DNA of 49,847 bases from an uncultured Paracoccaceae bacterium (GCA_913060475.1 CAJXSD010000015.1:1-49847), one strand, 5' to 3'; numbered from the stretch's first letter, positions 23,952 to 33,206 are shown. A program made the numbers and translations. The notes: generated by a model from the sequence alone, not told the origin.

Positions 23952-25322
23952 ATGTCCATCCCTCAGTCCGGCGGCGGTCCGATCGAACGTCATGAACAAA
24001 TGGCCGAATATTTGGCCGAAGGCTGCAAGCCAAAATCCGAATGGCGCATTGGGACCGAACACGAAAAATTTGGCTATTGCAAAGACACCTTGAACCCGCT
24101 GCCCTATGATGGTCCGCGGTCAATTTTGGCAATGCTAGAGGGCCTGCGCGACCGCTATGGTTGGTCGCCCGTGACCGAGGCCGATAAATTGATCGGTCTG
24201 ACCAAAGACGGGGCAAACGTATCGCTGGAACCCGGTGGGCAACTGGAATTGTCGGGCGCACCATTGGAAACGATTCACCAAACCTGTGACGAGGTCAACG
24301 CACACCTACGCGAAGTGAAATCCATCGCAGACGAAATTGGTGTGGGCTTTATCGGGTTGGGTGCCGCGCCACATTGGTCGCATGCGGATATGCCTGTCAT
24401 GCCCAAGGGTCGCTATAAATTGATGACCGATTATATGGACCGCGTGGGCACCATGGGGAAAACCATGATGTATCGCACCTGCACCGTTCAGGTGAATTTG
24501 GATTTCGGGTCCGAGGCGGACATGGTGCAAAAACTGCGCGTCGCGCTGGCGCTGCAACCTGTCGCCACAGCATTGTTCGCCAATTCCCCATTCCTAGAGG
24601 GCAAGCCAAACAACCACAAAAGCTGGCGCAGCCGCGTCTGGCGCGATTTGGATGCCGATCGCACGGGGATGTTGCCATTCGTGTTTGAGGATGGGTTTGG
24701 ATTTGAACGCTGGGTCGATTACGCGTTGGATGTGCCGATGTATTTCGTCTATCGCGATGGCAAATATATCGATGCGCTGGGGCAATCGTTTCGCGATTTT
24801 TTACAGGGCAAATTGCCCGCCCTGCCGGGCGAAACCCCAACCCTTAGCGATTGGGCCGATCACCTGACCACCATTTTCCCCGAAGCGCGGATCAAAAAAT
24901 TCATCGAAATGCGCGGGGCCGATGGTGGCCCATGGCGGCGGCTGTGTGCGTTGCCTGCGTTTTGGGTCGGGTTAATGTACGATCAATCCGCATTGGATGC
25001 CGCATGGGATCTGGCCAAGGGCATGGATGCCGAAACACGCCAAGCGTTACGCATTGCCGCATCTGAACAGGCGCTGGATGGACGCGTGGGCAAATACGCC
25101 CTGTCTGATTTGGCCCGCGAAGCGGTGGCCATCAGCGAACAGGGCCTAAAGTCACGCGCAAAATCCGGCCAGGACGGGTTGGTCCCGAACGAAGTGCATT
25201 TTCTGGATGCCCTAAAGGAATCGTTGGAAACGGGGCAAACACCGGCTGACGAATTGCTGGCGCGCTATCATTCCGATTGGAACGGTGACGCGTCCAAGGT
25301 GTTTGGCGACTACAGCTATTAA
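23952..25322 (+). CDS. gshA: Glutamate--cysteine ligase (proteobacterial/plant type)
   Basis: A 456-residue ATP-dependent ligase making gamma-glutamylcysteine, the first step of glutathione synthesis. The sequence follows the plant/alphaproteobacterial class: WRIGTEHEKFGY with the metal-binding Glu pair, SLEPGGQLELSGAP, MMYRTCTVQVNLDF, RSRVWRDLDADRTGML, and FIEMRGADGGPWRRLCALP. GGAG lies before the ATG. The two GST-fold proteins in the window use the product of this pathway, though they are not linked to it genetically. Confidence 0.95.
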   Translation: MSIPQSGGGPIERHEQMAEYLAEGCKPKSEWRIGTEHEKFGYCKDTLNPLPYDGPRSILAMLEGLRDRYGWSPVTEADKLIGLTKDGANVSLEPGGQLELSGAPLETIHQTCDEVNAHLREVKSIADEIGVGFIGLGAAPHWSHADMPVMPKGRYKLMTDYMDRVGTMGKTMMYRTCTVQVNLDFGSEADMVQKLRVALALQPVATALFANSPFLEGKPNNHKSWRSRVWRDLDADRTGMLPFVFEDGFGFERWVDYALDVPMYFVYRDGKYIDALGQSFRDFLQGKLPALPGETPTLSDWADHLTTIFPEARIKKFIEMRGADGGPWRRLCALPAFWVGLMYDQSALDAAWDLAKGMDAETRQALRIAASEQALDGRVGKYALSDLAREAVAISEQGLKSRAKSGQDGLVPNEVHFLDALKESLETGQTPADELLARYHSDWNGDASKVFGDYSY

Positions 25323-25341
25323 ACGCGAACAATTTTATCTG

Positions 25342-25371
25342 TTAACCTCTGCTTACCCTTTGCCCGCTAAA
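25342..25371 (+). promoter_or_regulatory. CtrA-like box and -10 element upstream of motB
   Basis: TTAA-N7-TTAC (25342-25356), one mismatch from the CtrA consensus TTAA-N7-TTAA, is followed 12 nt later by TAAA at 25368-25371. The box begins 64 nt before the motB ATG. The flgE box at 26261 aligns with it column for column, which supports both as real CtrA-controlled promoters. Confidence 0.6.
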
Positions 25372-25405
25372 CCTGAGTGTGGGTGAAATAAAAGGGTGGT
25401 GAGTT

Positions 25406-26239
25406 ATGTCGATGGATACGCCGATTGTTCCAATCATAGTCAAACGGAAAAAAGTAATCGTCAGCGGCGGTCATCATGGGGGCGCGTGGAAAGTGGCCTA
25501 TGCGGATTTTGTGACCGCGATGATGGCGTTTTTCATGCTGATGTGGCTGCTGAACGCAACAACCGAACAACAACGCCAGGGCCTGGCTGATTATTTCAGC
25601 CCGACATTGGCGATCAACCGATCTTCGGGTGGGGGGGCGTCCTCTTTTGTTGGGGATACGGTTTTCACAGAAGAGACCCTGACCCGCCAAGGTGTGGGTG
25701 CCTCGACGCATTACCCCACCGAAAGCATCGGCGCGCGGGGATCCAGTGGTTTGGACAACCAAGGCGCACAAGACGCGCAAACCCATGACACATTCCAACA
25801 GGTGGTCGATCACTTGCAGGCCCAATCCGGCGAAAGCATCCGCGAGGATGATCTAATGAAACATATCGTCACCCAAGTTTCAGACCAAGGGTTGGTGATC
25901 GAATTGTTTGAAACTGATCACGCCCGCCTGTTTGATCATGACAATACCCCCAGCGCATTGTTGATTGAACTGCTGTCCATTGTCGCGCAGTCGGCGGAAA
26001 TTGTTAAAAATGACATCGCGATTGAAACACATGTCGCGTCAAAACCGGTTGTTTTGGCCAACCAGCCCCAATGGAGTGACACGATGGTGCAGGCAAATGC
26101 CGTCCGGCGTGCGTTTGAACAGGTGGGGTTTGACCCAAAACGGGTTGCGCGGACCACGGGTCACGCCGACCGATTGCCGCGGGTTGCAAACCCATTGGCG
26201 GGGCGCAACAATCGGGTGGAAATTGTATTCTTGCGGTAA
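25406..26239 (+). CDS. motB: Flagellar motor stator protein MotB
   Basis: A 277-residue protein. A short basic N-terminus leads to one membrane helix with the proton-carrying Asp (VAYADFVTAMMAFFMLMWLL, about residues 30-49), a linker with a QGLADYFSPT plug-like stretch, and a C-terminal OmpA-like peptidoglycan-binding domain (about residues 150-275) ending TGHADRLPRVANPLAGRNNR. MotB couples ion flow to rotation with MotA, which is not in this window. The reading frame is intact. It lies in a small flagellar island with flgE and broken flgK, and is preceded by a CtrA-like box. Confidence 0.9.
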   Translation: MSMDTPIVPIIVKRKKVIVSGGHHGGAWKVAYADFVTAMMAFFMLMWLLNATTEQQRQGLADYFSPTLAINRSSGGGASSFVGDTVFTEETLTRQGVGASTHYPTESIGARGSSGLDNQGAQDAQTHDTFQQVVDHLQAQSGESIREDDLMKHIVTQVSDQGLVIELFETDHARLFDHDNTPSALLIELLSIVAQSAEIVKNDIAIETHVASKPVVLANQPQWSDTMVQANAVRRAFEQVGFDPKRVARTTGHADRLPRVANPLAGRNNRVEIVFLR

Positions 26240-26260
26240 ATTTCGGTCAATTTTGAAATG

Positions 26261-26290
26261 TTAGTCTGTTGTTAAGCCTCGGTGCGTAAA
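26261..26290 (+). promoter_or_regulatory. CtrA-like box and -10 element upstream of flgE
   Basis: TTAG-N7-TTAA (26261-26275), one mismatch from the CtrA full site, is followed by TAAA at 26287-26290, starting 66 nt before the flgE ATG. Box, spacer and TAAA occupy the same columns as in the motB promoter, and several spacer bases are shared. Confidence 0.6.
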
Positions 26291-26326
26291 GGTTGACGCC
26301 AAACCTGCAGCATAGAAAGGCGCATC

Positions 26327-27628
26327 ATGACCATTTCATCATCTCTTAATGCTTCGGTCGCGGGGCTGGCCGCCAACGCCAGCCGACTGGCGACAATTTC
26401 AGACAATATCGCCAACAGTGCAACACATGGCTATCGACGTGTGAAAACCGATTTTCATTCGATGGTGATTTCCAGCCAGGGCGGGACATATTCCGCAGGC
26501 GGTGTGCGCACCACGAACCAGCGCATGATTGACCAAGGGGGGGCATTAATTTCCACGGCAAATGCCACCGATCTGGCCGTTCGGGGCCGTGGGTTTTTGC
26601 CCGTTGCACGCAGTTTGGATGTGGCCATCGCGAATGGTGATGCCACAATGTTGCTGGCCACAACCGGATCATTTCGCACGGATGCCGAAGGGTTTCTGAC
26701 AACCGAATCTGGTTTGGTGTTGATGGGTTGGCCGGCGCTTCCAGATGGCTCTATCCCATCCTTTGCCCGTGACACGTCCGACGGGTTGGAACCCGTCCAG
26801 ATCAACGTTAATCAGTTTTCCGGTGAACCAACCACACGGTTGGCACTGGGCGTGAACCTGCCCGCAACTGCGACCGAGGCAGGGGCCGATGGCGCACCAC
26901 AGGATTTGTCAGTGGAATACTTTGACAACCTTGGCCGATCTGAGAGTTTGCAGTTCCAATTCGACCCAATGATCCCCGCGGATGGCACATCAAACAGCTG
27001 GATTTTGACAATCCGCGACACCGCCACAGGGGATACCGAAATCGGAAAATATCACCTGACATTCGAAAATGACCGCGCATCAGGCGGAACATTGAAATCG
27101 GTCAACACATTGTCTGGGGGCACCTATGACCCTGAACATGGCAAATTGATCTTGAATGTGGCCGGTGGGCCGATGGAAATCGACATTGGCAAACCCGGTG
27201 ACAGCACAGGGATGACGCAGCTGTCTGACAACTTTGCCCCCGTATCCATACAAAAAGACGGCTCGGCCGTCGGCAATATGACTTCGGTCGAGGTGGACGA
27301 AACGGGCAACGTATACGCGTTCTTTGACACAGGCATTTCGCGCCGTATTTTCCAGGTTCCTTTGGTGGATTTGCCAAATCCCAACGGATTGGTGGCCCAA
27401 GATAAACAAACCTATCTGCCATCACCTGACAGCGGCACCTATTTCCTGTGGGATGCCGGCGATGGACCAACCGGTGATGTCGTCTCATACGCCCTAGAAG
27501 AGAGCGCAACGGACGTCGCCCAAGAATTAACGCGCATGATCCAAACACAACGGGCCTATTCGTCAAACGCCAAGGTTATCCAAACCGTGGACGAGATGTT
27601 GCAAGAAACAACCAACATCATCCGCTAA
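26327..27628 (+). CDS. flgE: Flagellar hook protein FlgE
   Basis: A 433-residue hook subunit. The N-terminal flagellar rod/hook signature is present (SVAGLAANASRLATISDNIANSATHGYRRV). The middle contains the FlgE beta domains (VEYFDNLGRSESLQFQFD). The C-terminus carries the conserved D0 helix (ELTRMIQTQRAYSSNAKVIQ). Both ends needed for polymerisation are present, so the gene looks functional on its own. It is exported through the flagellar type III system, whose genes are not here. GAAAGGCG precedes the ATG. The truncated flgK follows after 18 bp and probably shares its promoter. Confidence 0.92.
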   Translation: MTISSSLNASVAGLAANASRLATISDNIANSATHGYRRVKTDFHSMVISSQGGTYSAGGVRTTNQRMIDQGGALISTANATDLAVRGRGFLPVARSLDVAIANGDATMLLATTGSFRTDAEGFLTTESGLVLMGWPALPDGSIPSFARDTSDGLEPVQINVNQFSGEPTTRLALGVNLPATATEAGADGAPQDLSVEYFDNLGRSESLQFQFDPMIPADGTSNSWILTIRDTATGDTEIGKYHLTFENDRASGGTLKSVNTLSGGTYDPEHGKLILNVAGGPMEIDIGKPGDSTGMTQLSDNFAPVSIQKDGSAVGNMTSVEVDETGNVYAFFDTGISRRIFQVPLVDLPNPNGLVAQDKQTYLPSPDSGTYFLWDAGDGPTGDVVSYALEESATDVAQELTRMIQTQRAYSSNAKVIQTVDEMLQETTNIIR

Positions 27629-27646
27629 TCCAAGAAAGGGGCCAAA

Positions 27647-28276
27647 ATGTCATTAGGGGCCGCACTGTCGAATGCGATGTCAGGTCTGGGCATTGCCAGC
27701 AAATCAACCGAGTTGATTTCATCCAATATCGCGAACGCCAGCAATCCCACCTATGGGCGGCGCACGCTTTCGGTGTCCAGCCGCGCCATTTCCTATGGCG
27801 GGGCCGAAATTAACGCGATCAATCGGGCCGAAAAAACCGCGGTACATCATGAATTTCGGACCAGTTTGGGCCAAGTTCAGTCTGGTAAAATCAGCTCTGA
27901 TTTCCTGAATGCCGCGCGGCGCTTATTCGGATCAACCCAAGACGGAACATCCATCACCAATAAAATCGACACGCTGCGCGCCAACCTGCTGACGGCTGCC
28001 GCCGCCCCCAATGAACAGGCCCATTTAACCCGCGTTGCGACCGCCGCATCAGGCCTGGCAACCCAAGTGTCCGCTGCAGCCCAAGGTTTGGATGATCTTA
28101 TTGGATCGGCCAAATCCGATATTCAATCCAGCGTTAGGACACTGAACAAAACGCTAGACACGTATGGCATCATTGGGGCCCTATCAGGCACGTTTACAGC
28201 CCATGTACAACGAAACAGACTTGGCGACACAACCGGCATACACGTTCCAAACCGTGACACAGGTACGGTTAAATAA
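27647..28276 (+). pseudogene. flgK: flgK, hook-associated protein 1, 3'-truncated
   Basis: The first 165-175 residues match FlgK: GAALSNAMSGLGIASKSTELISSNIANASNPTYGRR is the usual N-terminal D0 region, and helical sequence follows. The frame then runs into unrelated residues (from about NKTLDTYGI) and stops after 209 codons, while FlgK is normally about 450-550 residues and needs its C-terminal D0 helix to assemble. The out-of-frame sequence just downstream encodes a FlgD-like C-terminus, so this looks like a deletion that joined 5' flgK to 3' flgD. AAGAAAGGGG precedes the ATG. A functional hook-filament junction cannot be made from this copy. Confidence 0.75.
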
Positions 28277-28361
28277 TGGTGCGGCGCATCTGATCACGGA
28301 AACGGGTCAGGCCTATGCCCCATCGCAGGTTACAGCCCTGCGTGCGCTAAATATGTCATAA
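28164..28361 (+). pseudogene. flgD-like 3' remnant
   Basis: In a frame different from the flgK fragment, about 60 codons read ...GPYQARLQP...AYTFQTVTQVRLNNG and end QAYAPSQVTALRALNMS. This resembles the C-terminal domain of roseobacter FlgD hook-capping proteins (a V-x-x-V-R...V-T-A-L-R ending). There is no N-terminal FlgD part and no ribosome-binding site. The end overlaps the 3' end of the convergent ubiB by 32 nt. I judge it a deletion remnant; the FlgD assignment is by pattern memory only. Confidence 0.45.
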
Positions 28362-29877
28362 CGCCGTACATCGCACCCATACCAACCACCACTGAAAGGG
28401 CAGACCACAAAACCGTTCGCCACGCCGATGCGCGGGTGGGGGAGGGTTTGGGTGTTGCTTGATCAATCAGGGCCCGTTCAACAATACTGGGCAACCGGGG
28501 ACCAAAGCGGGCCAAGACCTGCAGCGTATTGGCCAAATCACGCAGCGCCGCGCGTGGCCCGATACTGTCGCGGATGTAATTTTCGACCACAGGTTTGGCC
28601 ACCTGCCAAATGTTGATATTGGGGTTTAGCGACCGCGCCACGCCTTCGACAACGACCATTGTCCGTTGCAACAGGATCAATTCTGTGCGGGTTTCCATGC
28701 CAAAACGTTCGGTTACCTCGAACAAATGGTTCAACAAACGCCCCATGGAAATATGCGTGGCATCCATGCCAAAAATCGGTTCGCCCACCGCACGCAATGC
28801 GCGGGCAAATTCGTCAACATCCTGCGAGGCAGGGACATAGCCTGCTTCGAAATGGACCTCGGCCACGCGTTTGTAATCGCGCTGAATGAACCCAAACAGA
28901 ATTTCTGCATAGACGCGTCGGGTATATTCGTCGATATGCCCCATAATCCCGAAATCAAAAGCCACAATCGCGCCATCTGGGCCCACTTTCAGGTTGCCTT
29001 GGTGCATGTCGGCATGGAAAAATCCGTCGCGCAGAGCATGATTTAGGAATAACTGTAACACCCGTTCGCCCAGATCCGTCCGGTTCATGTTGGCCCGGTC
29101 CAGCGCATCATTATCGCCCAGCGGGGTGCCATCGACCCAATCCATGGTCATCACACGCCGCGCGGAATAGGGCCATTTGACATGCGGCACCCGAAACCCT
29201 GCGTCGTTTTCTGTGTTGGCTGCAAATTCGGATGCAGACGCGCTTTCCAGTCGTAAATCCAATTCGCCCAGAACGACCCCTTCGAAATGGCGGATGACAT
29301 CCATTGGACGCAATCGCCGCGCAAAGGGGGCCAGTATTTCCACCATCCGCGCCGCCAAATAAAATGCATCCACGTCCTGAATAAAGGCGCGTTCAATCCC
29401 TGGACGCAGCACCTTGACCGCAACGTATTCGCCCGTTTCGGCCAAACGCGCGCGGTGAACCTGCGCGATGGACGCCGCCGCCACGGGTTCAGAGAATTCC
29501 GAAAACACCTGATCGGGGTCCAATCCCGTTTCATCTGCAAAGGACGCTTTGGCCGCCTGGATCGAAAAGGGCGGTAATTTATCCTGTAACACCCGCATTT
29601 GCTGGGCCAGTTCCGGCCCCACCACATCAGGACGCGTCGACAAAATTTGCCCGAATTTAATATAGGCCGGGCCCAATGCCGTCAGCGCACGCGGCACAGG
29701 CGGCATAGCAGGATCACCGCGATATCCAAACACTTTGAACGGCCAGCCCAAAACCCGTGCGGCAATGCGCAAACTGGGCGGTACGTCCATTGCATCCAAC
29801 ACAACACGCATCGCGCCCGTGCGTTCAAAGGTTGCGCCCGTCCGGATCAGCCGCCAAAGATTGTGTGGTCCGCGCAT
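28330..29877 (-). CDS. ubiB: Ubiquinone biosynthesis kinase-like protein UbiB
   Basis: A 515-residue atypical kinase (ABC1/ADCK family) needed for ubiquinone synthesis. Visible elements are the family KxGQ motif (YIKFGQILSTRPDVVG), the Ala-rich loop (PVAAASIAQVHRA) that replaces the usual P-loop, the VAVKVLRPG lysine, the EVHFEAGY and HADMHQGNLKV catalytic loop, and the DFG-like AFDFGIMG. Two C-terminal membrane helices end the protein (SVVVGMGAMYGVMTYLAH). It is 3 bp downstream of ubiE on the same strand, so the two are an operon. Confidence 0.95.
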   Translation of the reverse strand: MRGPHNLWRLIRTGATFERTGAMRVVLDAMDVPPSLRIAARVLGWPFKVFGYRGDPAMPPVPRALTALGPAYIKFGQILSTRPDVVGPELAQQMRVLQDKLPPFSIQAAKASFADETGLDPDQVFSEFSEPVAAASIAQVHRARLAETGEYVAVKVLRPGIERAFIQDVDAFYLAARMVEILAPFARRLRPMDVIRHFEGVVLGELDLRLESASASEFAANTENDAGFRVPHVKWPYSARRVMTMDWVDGTPLGDNDALDRANMNRTDLGERVLQLFLNHALRDGFFHADMHQGNLKVGPDGAIVAFDFGIMGHIDEYTRRVYAEILFGFIQRDYKRVAEVHFEAGYVPASQDVDEFARALRAVGEPIFGMDATHISMGRLLNHLFEVTERFGMETRTELILLQRTMVVVEGVARSLNPNINIWQVAKPVVENYIRDSIGPRAALRDLANTLQVLARFGPRLPSIVERALIDQATPKPSPTRASAWRTVLWSALSVVVGMGAMYGVMTYLAHAGL

Positions 29878-29880
29878 CGC

Positions 29881-30630
29881 CTAAATTTTCCATCCCGAAT
29901 GCAGACAGGCCACGCCCATCGTCAAATTGCGATATTTGGCATTTTCAAATCCGGCCTGTTTCACCATCGACAAAAACGTGTCTTGATCGGGAAATTTGCG
30001 AATAGATTCGACCAAATATTGATAACTGTCCCAATCGTTTGCAATAATTTTGCCCATGCGCGGGATCATGTTGAACGAATAGCGATCATAAATCCATTGC
30101 AGCATATCGTTTGGAATTTGGGAAAATTCCAACACCATCAAACGCCCCCCAGGTTTTAGGACGCGGTACGCTTCGTTCAGGGCGATTTGGGGCTTGGTCA
30201 CGTTTCGGATACCAAAGCTGATGGTATAGACATCGAATGTGTTATCCTCAAACGGCAGGGCCATGGCATCGCCCACCACCCAATCCAACTGGTCGGCCCT
30301 TTGATCTGCCTCGGCGCGTTTGCGCCCCTCGACCAGCATCGGTTCGGTTAAATCCAAAACGGTCGAATGGGCCTGACCGGCGCGTTTTAGGAATCGAAAC
30401 GAAATGTCGCCCGTGCCGCCTGCAACGTCCAGCAACCGTTGGCCAGATCGCGGGGCCAGCCAATCCATCATCGCATCCTTCCAAACGCGGTGAATGCCCA
30501 TCGACATGACGTCATTCATAATGTCATATTTTGATGCAACCGACCCAAAGACACCTTGGACACGCGATGCTTTTTCAGCTTCAGGAACGGTTTGAAAACC
30601 GAAATGGGTTGTATTTTCCGCCTCTGTCAT
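29881..30630 (-). CDS. ubiE: Ubiquinone/menaquinone C-methyltransferase UbiE
   Basis: A 249-residue SAM-dependent methyltransferase for the C-methylation step of ubiquinone. Both UbiE signatures are visible: [18 protein letters not shown] near residue 35 and the later [16 protein letters not shown]. The SAM-binding motif is [16 protein letters not shown]. The C-terminal [13 protein letters not shown]...[12 protein letters not shown] is typical. It is the first gene of ubiE-ubiB and diverges from mutM over a 150-bp gap. Confidence 0.96.
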   Translation of the reverse strand: MTEAENTTHFGFQTVPEAEKASRVQGVFGSVASKYDIMNDVMSMGIHRVWKDAMMDWLAPRSGQRLLDVAGGTGDISFRFLKRAGQAHSTVLDLTEPMLVEGRKRAEADQRADQLDWVVGDAMALPFEDNTFDVYTISFGIRNVTKPQIALNEAYRVLKPGGRLMVLEFSQIPNDMLQWIYDRYSFNMIPRMGKIIANDWDSYQYLVESIRKFPDQDTFLSMVKQAGFENAKYRNLTMGVACLHSGWKI

Positions 30631-30780
30631 CTTGCTTTGTCCTATCGTTTGCCTACCTTGTTATAGAAAGATAGGGCCATGTTGCAATGCGTCCTTTACG
30701 ACAATAAACAGGATTTCGCATCAATTCAGACCAGATGCCCGCATTTGGACCTGATTTCAACGCTAACAGATCACGATAAC

Positions 30781-31632
30781 ATGCCCGAATTACCCGAAGT
30801 CGAAACAGTCATGCGCGGATTGGAACCGGTCATGACAGGTCAACAGATTGCCCACGCCGTCGTCAACCGGCCCGATTTACGCTGGCCTTTTCCGGCGAAT
30901 ATGGCGGCGCGCCTGACCGGGGCACGGATCGACCGGCTGTGGCGACGGTCCAAATATATTCTGGCCGATCTGGACCGGGGGGAATCGTTGCTGATCCATC
31001 TGGGCATGTCTGGCCGCATGTTGATTTCCGGTGACCCGCTGGGCAATTTTGTGCATGACCACCCTGCCGCGCAGAAACATGACCATGTTGTGTTTGATAT
31101 TAGCAACGGCGCGCGGGTGACATTTAATGACCCGCGCAGATTCGGAGCGATGGATTTGATCCGCACCGATCAGATTGACACACATCCCCTGATCCGCGTG
31201 CTAGGGCCGGAACCGTTGTCGAACGGGTTTCACGAATCTTACTTGATCGATAAAATTTCGCATCGAAAATCACCGATTAAGTCGGTGTTATTGGATCAAT
31301 CTGTCGTGGCGGGATTAGGCAATATTTATGTCTGCGAGGTGCTGTTTCGGGCGGGCATATCCCCACTGCGACAGGCCGCACAGATATCGCAAAAACGGAT
31401 CGCAGGGTTGATTCCCATCATCCGCCAAGTTCTGACTGAGGCGATCCAAGCCGGGGGATCATCCCTGCGTGATTTCCGGCAAACGGACGGGGAACTGGGG
31501 TATTTTCAACACAATTTTGACGTCTATGGACGTCAGGAAAAACCATGCCAAACCCCTGATTGCAATGGAATAATCAAACGTGTGACCCAATCTGGCCGAT
31601 CCAGTTTCTATTGCCCCAAGTGTCAAAGATAG
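30781..31632 (+). CDS. mutM: Formamidopyrimidine-DNA glycosylase
   Basis: A 283-residue bifunctional glycosylase/AP lyase that removes 8-oxoguanine and FaPy lesions. The mature N-terminus is [15 protein letters not shown] with the catalytic Pro2 and Glu3. Further on are the Lys of HLGMSGRML, the H2TH region with [15 protein letters not shown], and a C-terminal zinc finger (CQTPDCNG...FYCPKCQR). I use the ATG at 30781 because the catalytic Pro must follow the initiator Met; the longer in-frame ORF from 30679 cannot be right. Confidence 0.97.
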   Translation: MPELPEVETVMRGLEPVMTGQQIAHAVVNRPDLRWPFPANMAARLTGARIDRLWRRSKYILADLDRGESLLIHLGMSGRMLISGDPLGNFVHDHPAAQKHDHVVFDISNGARVTFNDPRRFGAMDLIRTDQIDTHPLIRVLGPEPLSNGFHESYLIDKISHRKSPIKSVLLDQSVVAGLGNIYVCEVLFRAGISPLRQAAQISQKRIAGLIPIIRQVLTEAIQAGGSSLRDFRQTDGELGYFQHNFDVYGRQEKPCQTPDCNGIIKRVTQSGRSSFYCPKCQR

Positions 31633-31695
31633 CTTGATCAACACGGCAATCGTGGTAAGGACAGGGACTGAGGAAAACAACCGAAAGACTGTTTC

Positions 31696-32472
31696 ATGGC
31701 TTATGAGACGATTATCGTCGAAATCGAAGACCACGTTGCTTTGATGAAACTGAACCGTCCGGATGCGTTGAATGCATTGAACGATCAGTTGATGTCGGAA
31801 CTGTGCGATGCATTGGAATGCGCGCAAAAAAATGAAAAAGTACGCTGCATCGTTATTACCGGGTCTGAACGCGCGTTTGCCGCCGGCGCGGACATCAAAA
31901 TGATGAGCACGCAAAGCTTTGTCGACGTGTTCACCGGTGATCTGTTCGCAGAAGAGGCAAACAGAATCATCCGCATCCGCAAACCCATTATCGCAGCCGT
32001 GTCCGGTTATGCCTTGGGTGGGGGCTGTGAATTGGCGATGATGTGCGATTTCATTATCGCATCGGATACCGCGAAGTTTGGCCAACCCGAAATCAATTTG
32101 GGCGTCATTGCAGGCATGGGCGGCACCCAGCGCCTGACGCGGTCGATCGGCAAATCCAAGGCGATGGACATGAACCTGACAGGCCGTTTCATGGAGGCCG
32201 ACGAAGCTGAACGCTGCGGATTGGTCAGCCGTGTTGTGCCGGCCAAAAAACTGATGGAAGAGACATTGGCCGCTGCGGCAAAAATCGCAGAAAAGTCCAT
32301 GATTTCGGTCATGGCCGCGAAAGAAGCGGTGAACAAATCCTATGAAACCACATTGGCCGAAGGGTTGATGATGGAACGTCGTTTGTTCCATTCGATGTTC
32401 GCCACCGAAGACCAAAAAGAAGGCATGAACGCCTTTATCGACAAACGCGAAGCACAGTTTCGCGATAAATAG
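31696..32472 (+). CDS. Enoyl-CoA hydratase
   Basis: A 258-residue crotonase-fold protein. The oxyanion-hole segments are [14 protein letters not shown] and [14 protein letters not shown]. The two catalytic Glu positions lie in GGGCELAMM and in the helix after [18 protein letters not shown]. This matches short-chain enoyl-CoA hydratases acting in fatty acid or amino acid degradation. The substrate is not specified by sequence. It lies between mutM and rpsT, an arrangement common in Rhodobacterales. A small hairpin followed by T6 closes it at 32471-32495. Confidence 0.92.
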   Translation: MAYETIIVEIEDHVALMKLNRPDALNALNDQLMSELCDALECAQKNEKVRCIVITGSERAFAAGADIKMMSTQSFVDVFTGDLFAEEANRIIRIRKPIIAAVSGYALGGGCELAMMCDFIIASDTAKFGQPEINLGVIAGMGGTQRLTRSIGKSKAMDMNLTGRFMEADEAERCGLVSRVVPAKKLMEETLAAAAKIAEKSMISVMAAKEAVNKSYETTLAEGLMMERRLFHSMFATEDQKEGMNAFIDKREAQFRDK

Positions 32473-32495
32473 CCTCTGAGGCTGCGTTTTTTGAC
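32471..32495 (+). terminator. Terminator after enoyl-CoA hydratase
   Basis: AGCCT-CTG-AGGCT (5-bp stem) followed by GCG and six T residues, overlapping the stop codon. The stem is short, so strength is uncertain. Confidence 0.5.
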
Positions 32496-32514
32496 CAAAT
32501 TCAGGGAAACCCTG

Positions 32515-32543
32515 TTGACTCGGGACCGAGTCGGGCCTAAAGA
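32515..32543 (+). promoter_or_regulatory. rpsT promoter with overlapping palindrome
   Basis: TTGACT, a 17-bp spacer and TAAAGA form a good sigma-70-type promoter about 47 bp before rpsT. A 7-bp inverted repeat (GACTCGG-GA-CCGAGTC, 32517-32532) overlaps the -35 and the spacer and could be an operator. Confidence 0.65.
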
Positions 32544-32589
32544 CGCGACTTCAGAATAGATGTAAACCCAAGCGATGGGATGAAGAGAC

Positions 32590-32853
32590 ATGGCAAATAC
32601 GCCTCAATCAAAAAAGCGCGCACGCCAAACAGTGCGCCGCACTGACGTAAACAAAGCTCGCCGTTCGCGTATCCGTACGTTCCTGCGTAAGGTCGAAGAG
32701 GCCATCGCAAGCGGTGACAAAACAGCAGCAGCAGACGCACTGCGCGCGGCGCAACCAGAATTGATGCGCGGCGTCACAAAGGGCGTGTTCCACAAAAACA
32801 CTGCTTCTCGTAAAATTTCACGTTTGGCCGCCCGCGTTAAAGCAATCGCATAA
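32590..32853 (+). CDS. rpsT: 30S ribosomal protein S20
   Basis: An 87-residue basic helical protein, the primary binder of 16S rRNA helix 44 and the 5' domain. It begins [30 protein letters not shown] after Met and ends [12 protein letters not shown], as usual for S20. It is monocistronic: a strong promoter upstream and a terminator downstream. In many bacteria S20 regulates its own translation; that is not directly visible here. Confidence 0.97.
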   Translation: MANTPQSKKRARQTVRRTDVNKARRSRIRTFLRKVEEAIASGDKTAAADALRAAQPELMRGVTKGVFHKNTASRKISRLAARVKAIA

Positions 32854-32878
32854 TCGCGACGTCGAACAAAAAATTTGG

Positions 32879-32907
32879 GCGCACTGCATGTCGCGGTGCG
32901 CTTTTTT
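32879..32907 (+). terminator. Rho-independent terminator of rpsT
   Basis: GCGCAC pairs with GTGCGC (6 bp, 11-nt loop) and six T residues follow directly. It is 26 nt after the rpsT stop. Confidence 0.88.
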
Positions 32908-32945
32908 GCGTTCATCGCACATCCAAAATCCGCACAGAGATTCTT

Positions 32946-32974
32946 TTGAGAAAAAAGTGAGTCAAGTGCATAGT
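32946..32974 (+). promoter_or_regulatory. Putative dnaA promoter and long leader
   Basis: TTGAGA, a 17-bp spacer and CATAGT form a plausible sigma-70 promoter. It would give a 5' leader of about 225 nt before dnaA. In the leader I see a hairpin TGCGA-GTGAA-TCGCA and a CGCAAA/TTTGCG stem (33129-33146). I see no cluster of DnaA boxes (TTATCCACA-type), so oriC is not evident in the gap 32854-33206. Confidence 0.5.
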
Positions 32975-33206
32975 TCTGTTGCCCCGTTTCGCTAGTTCTT
33001 GCTAACGTGTCATTGCGAGTGAATCGCACTTGGGGGACATTGTAAAAACGGTGGGTTTAGGGACGCACCTTTGCTGTAGGAATACGGCCCATTTTACGTT
33101 TGTCCATTCATAAAATTTGGGAATTACGCGCAAACCGATTTTTGCGTGCGCTTAATGTTTGTCTGATCTCAGGCAAGCGATCGAAATGTGTTTGGGACGA
33201 CAAAGA

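Noticed and set aside
31459..32415. Long (318-codon) minus-strand ORF over the enoyl-CoA hydratase gene
   Set aside because: It is fully antisense to a clear crotonase gene and its composition (rich in His, Phe and Arg) is typical of a shadow frame.
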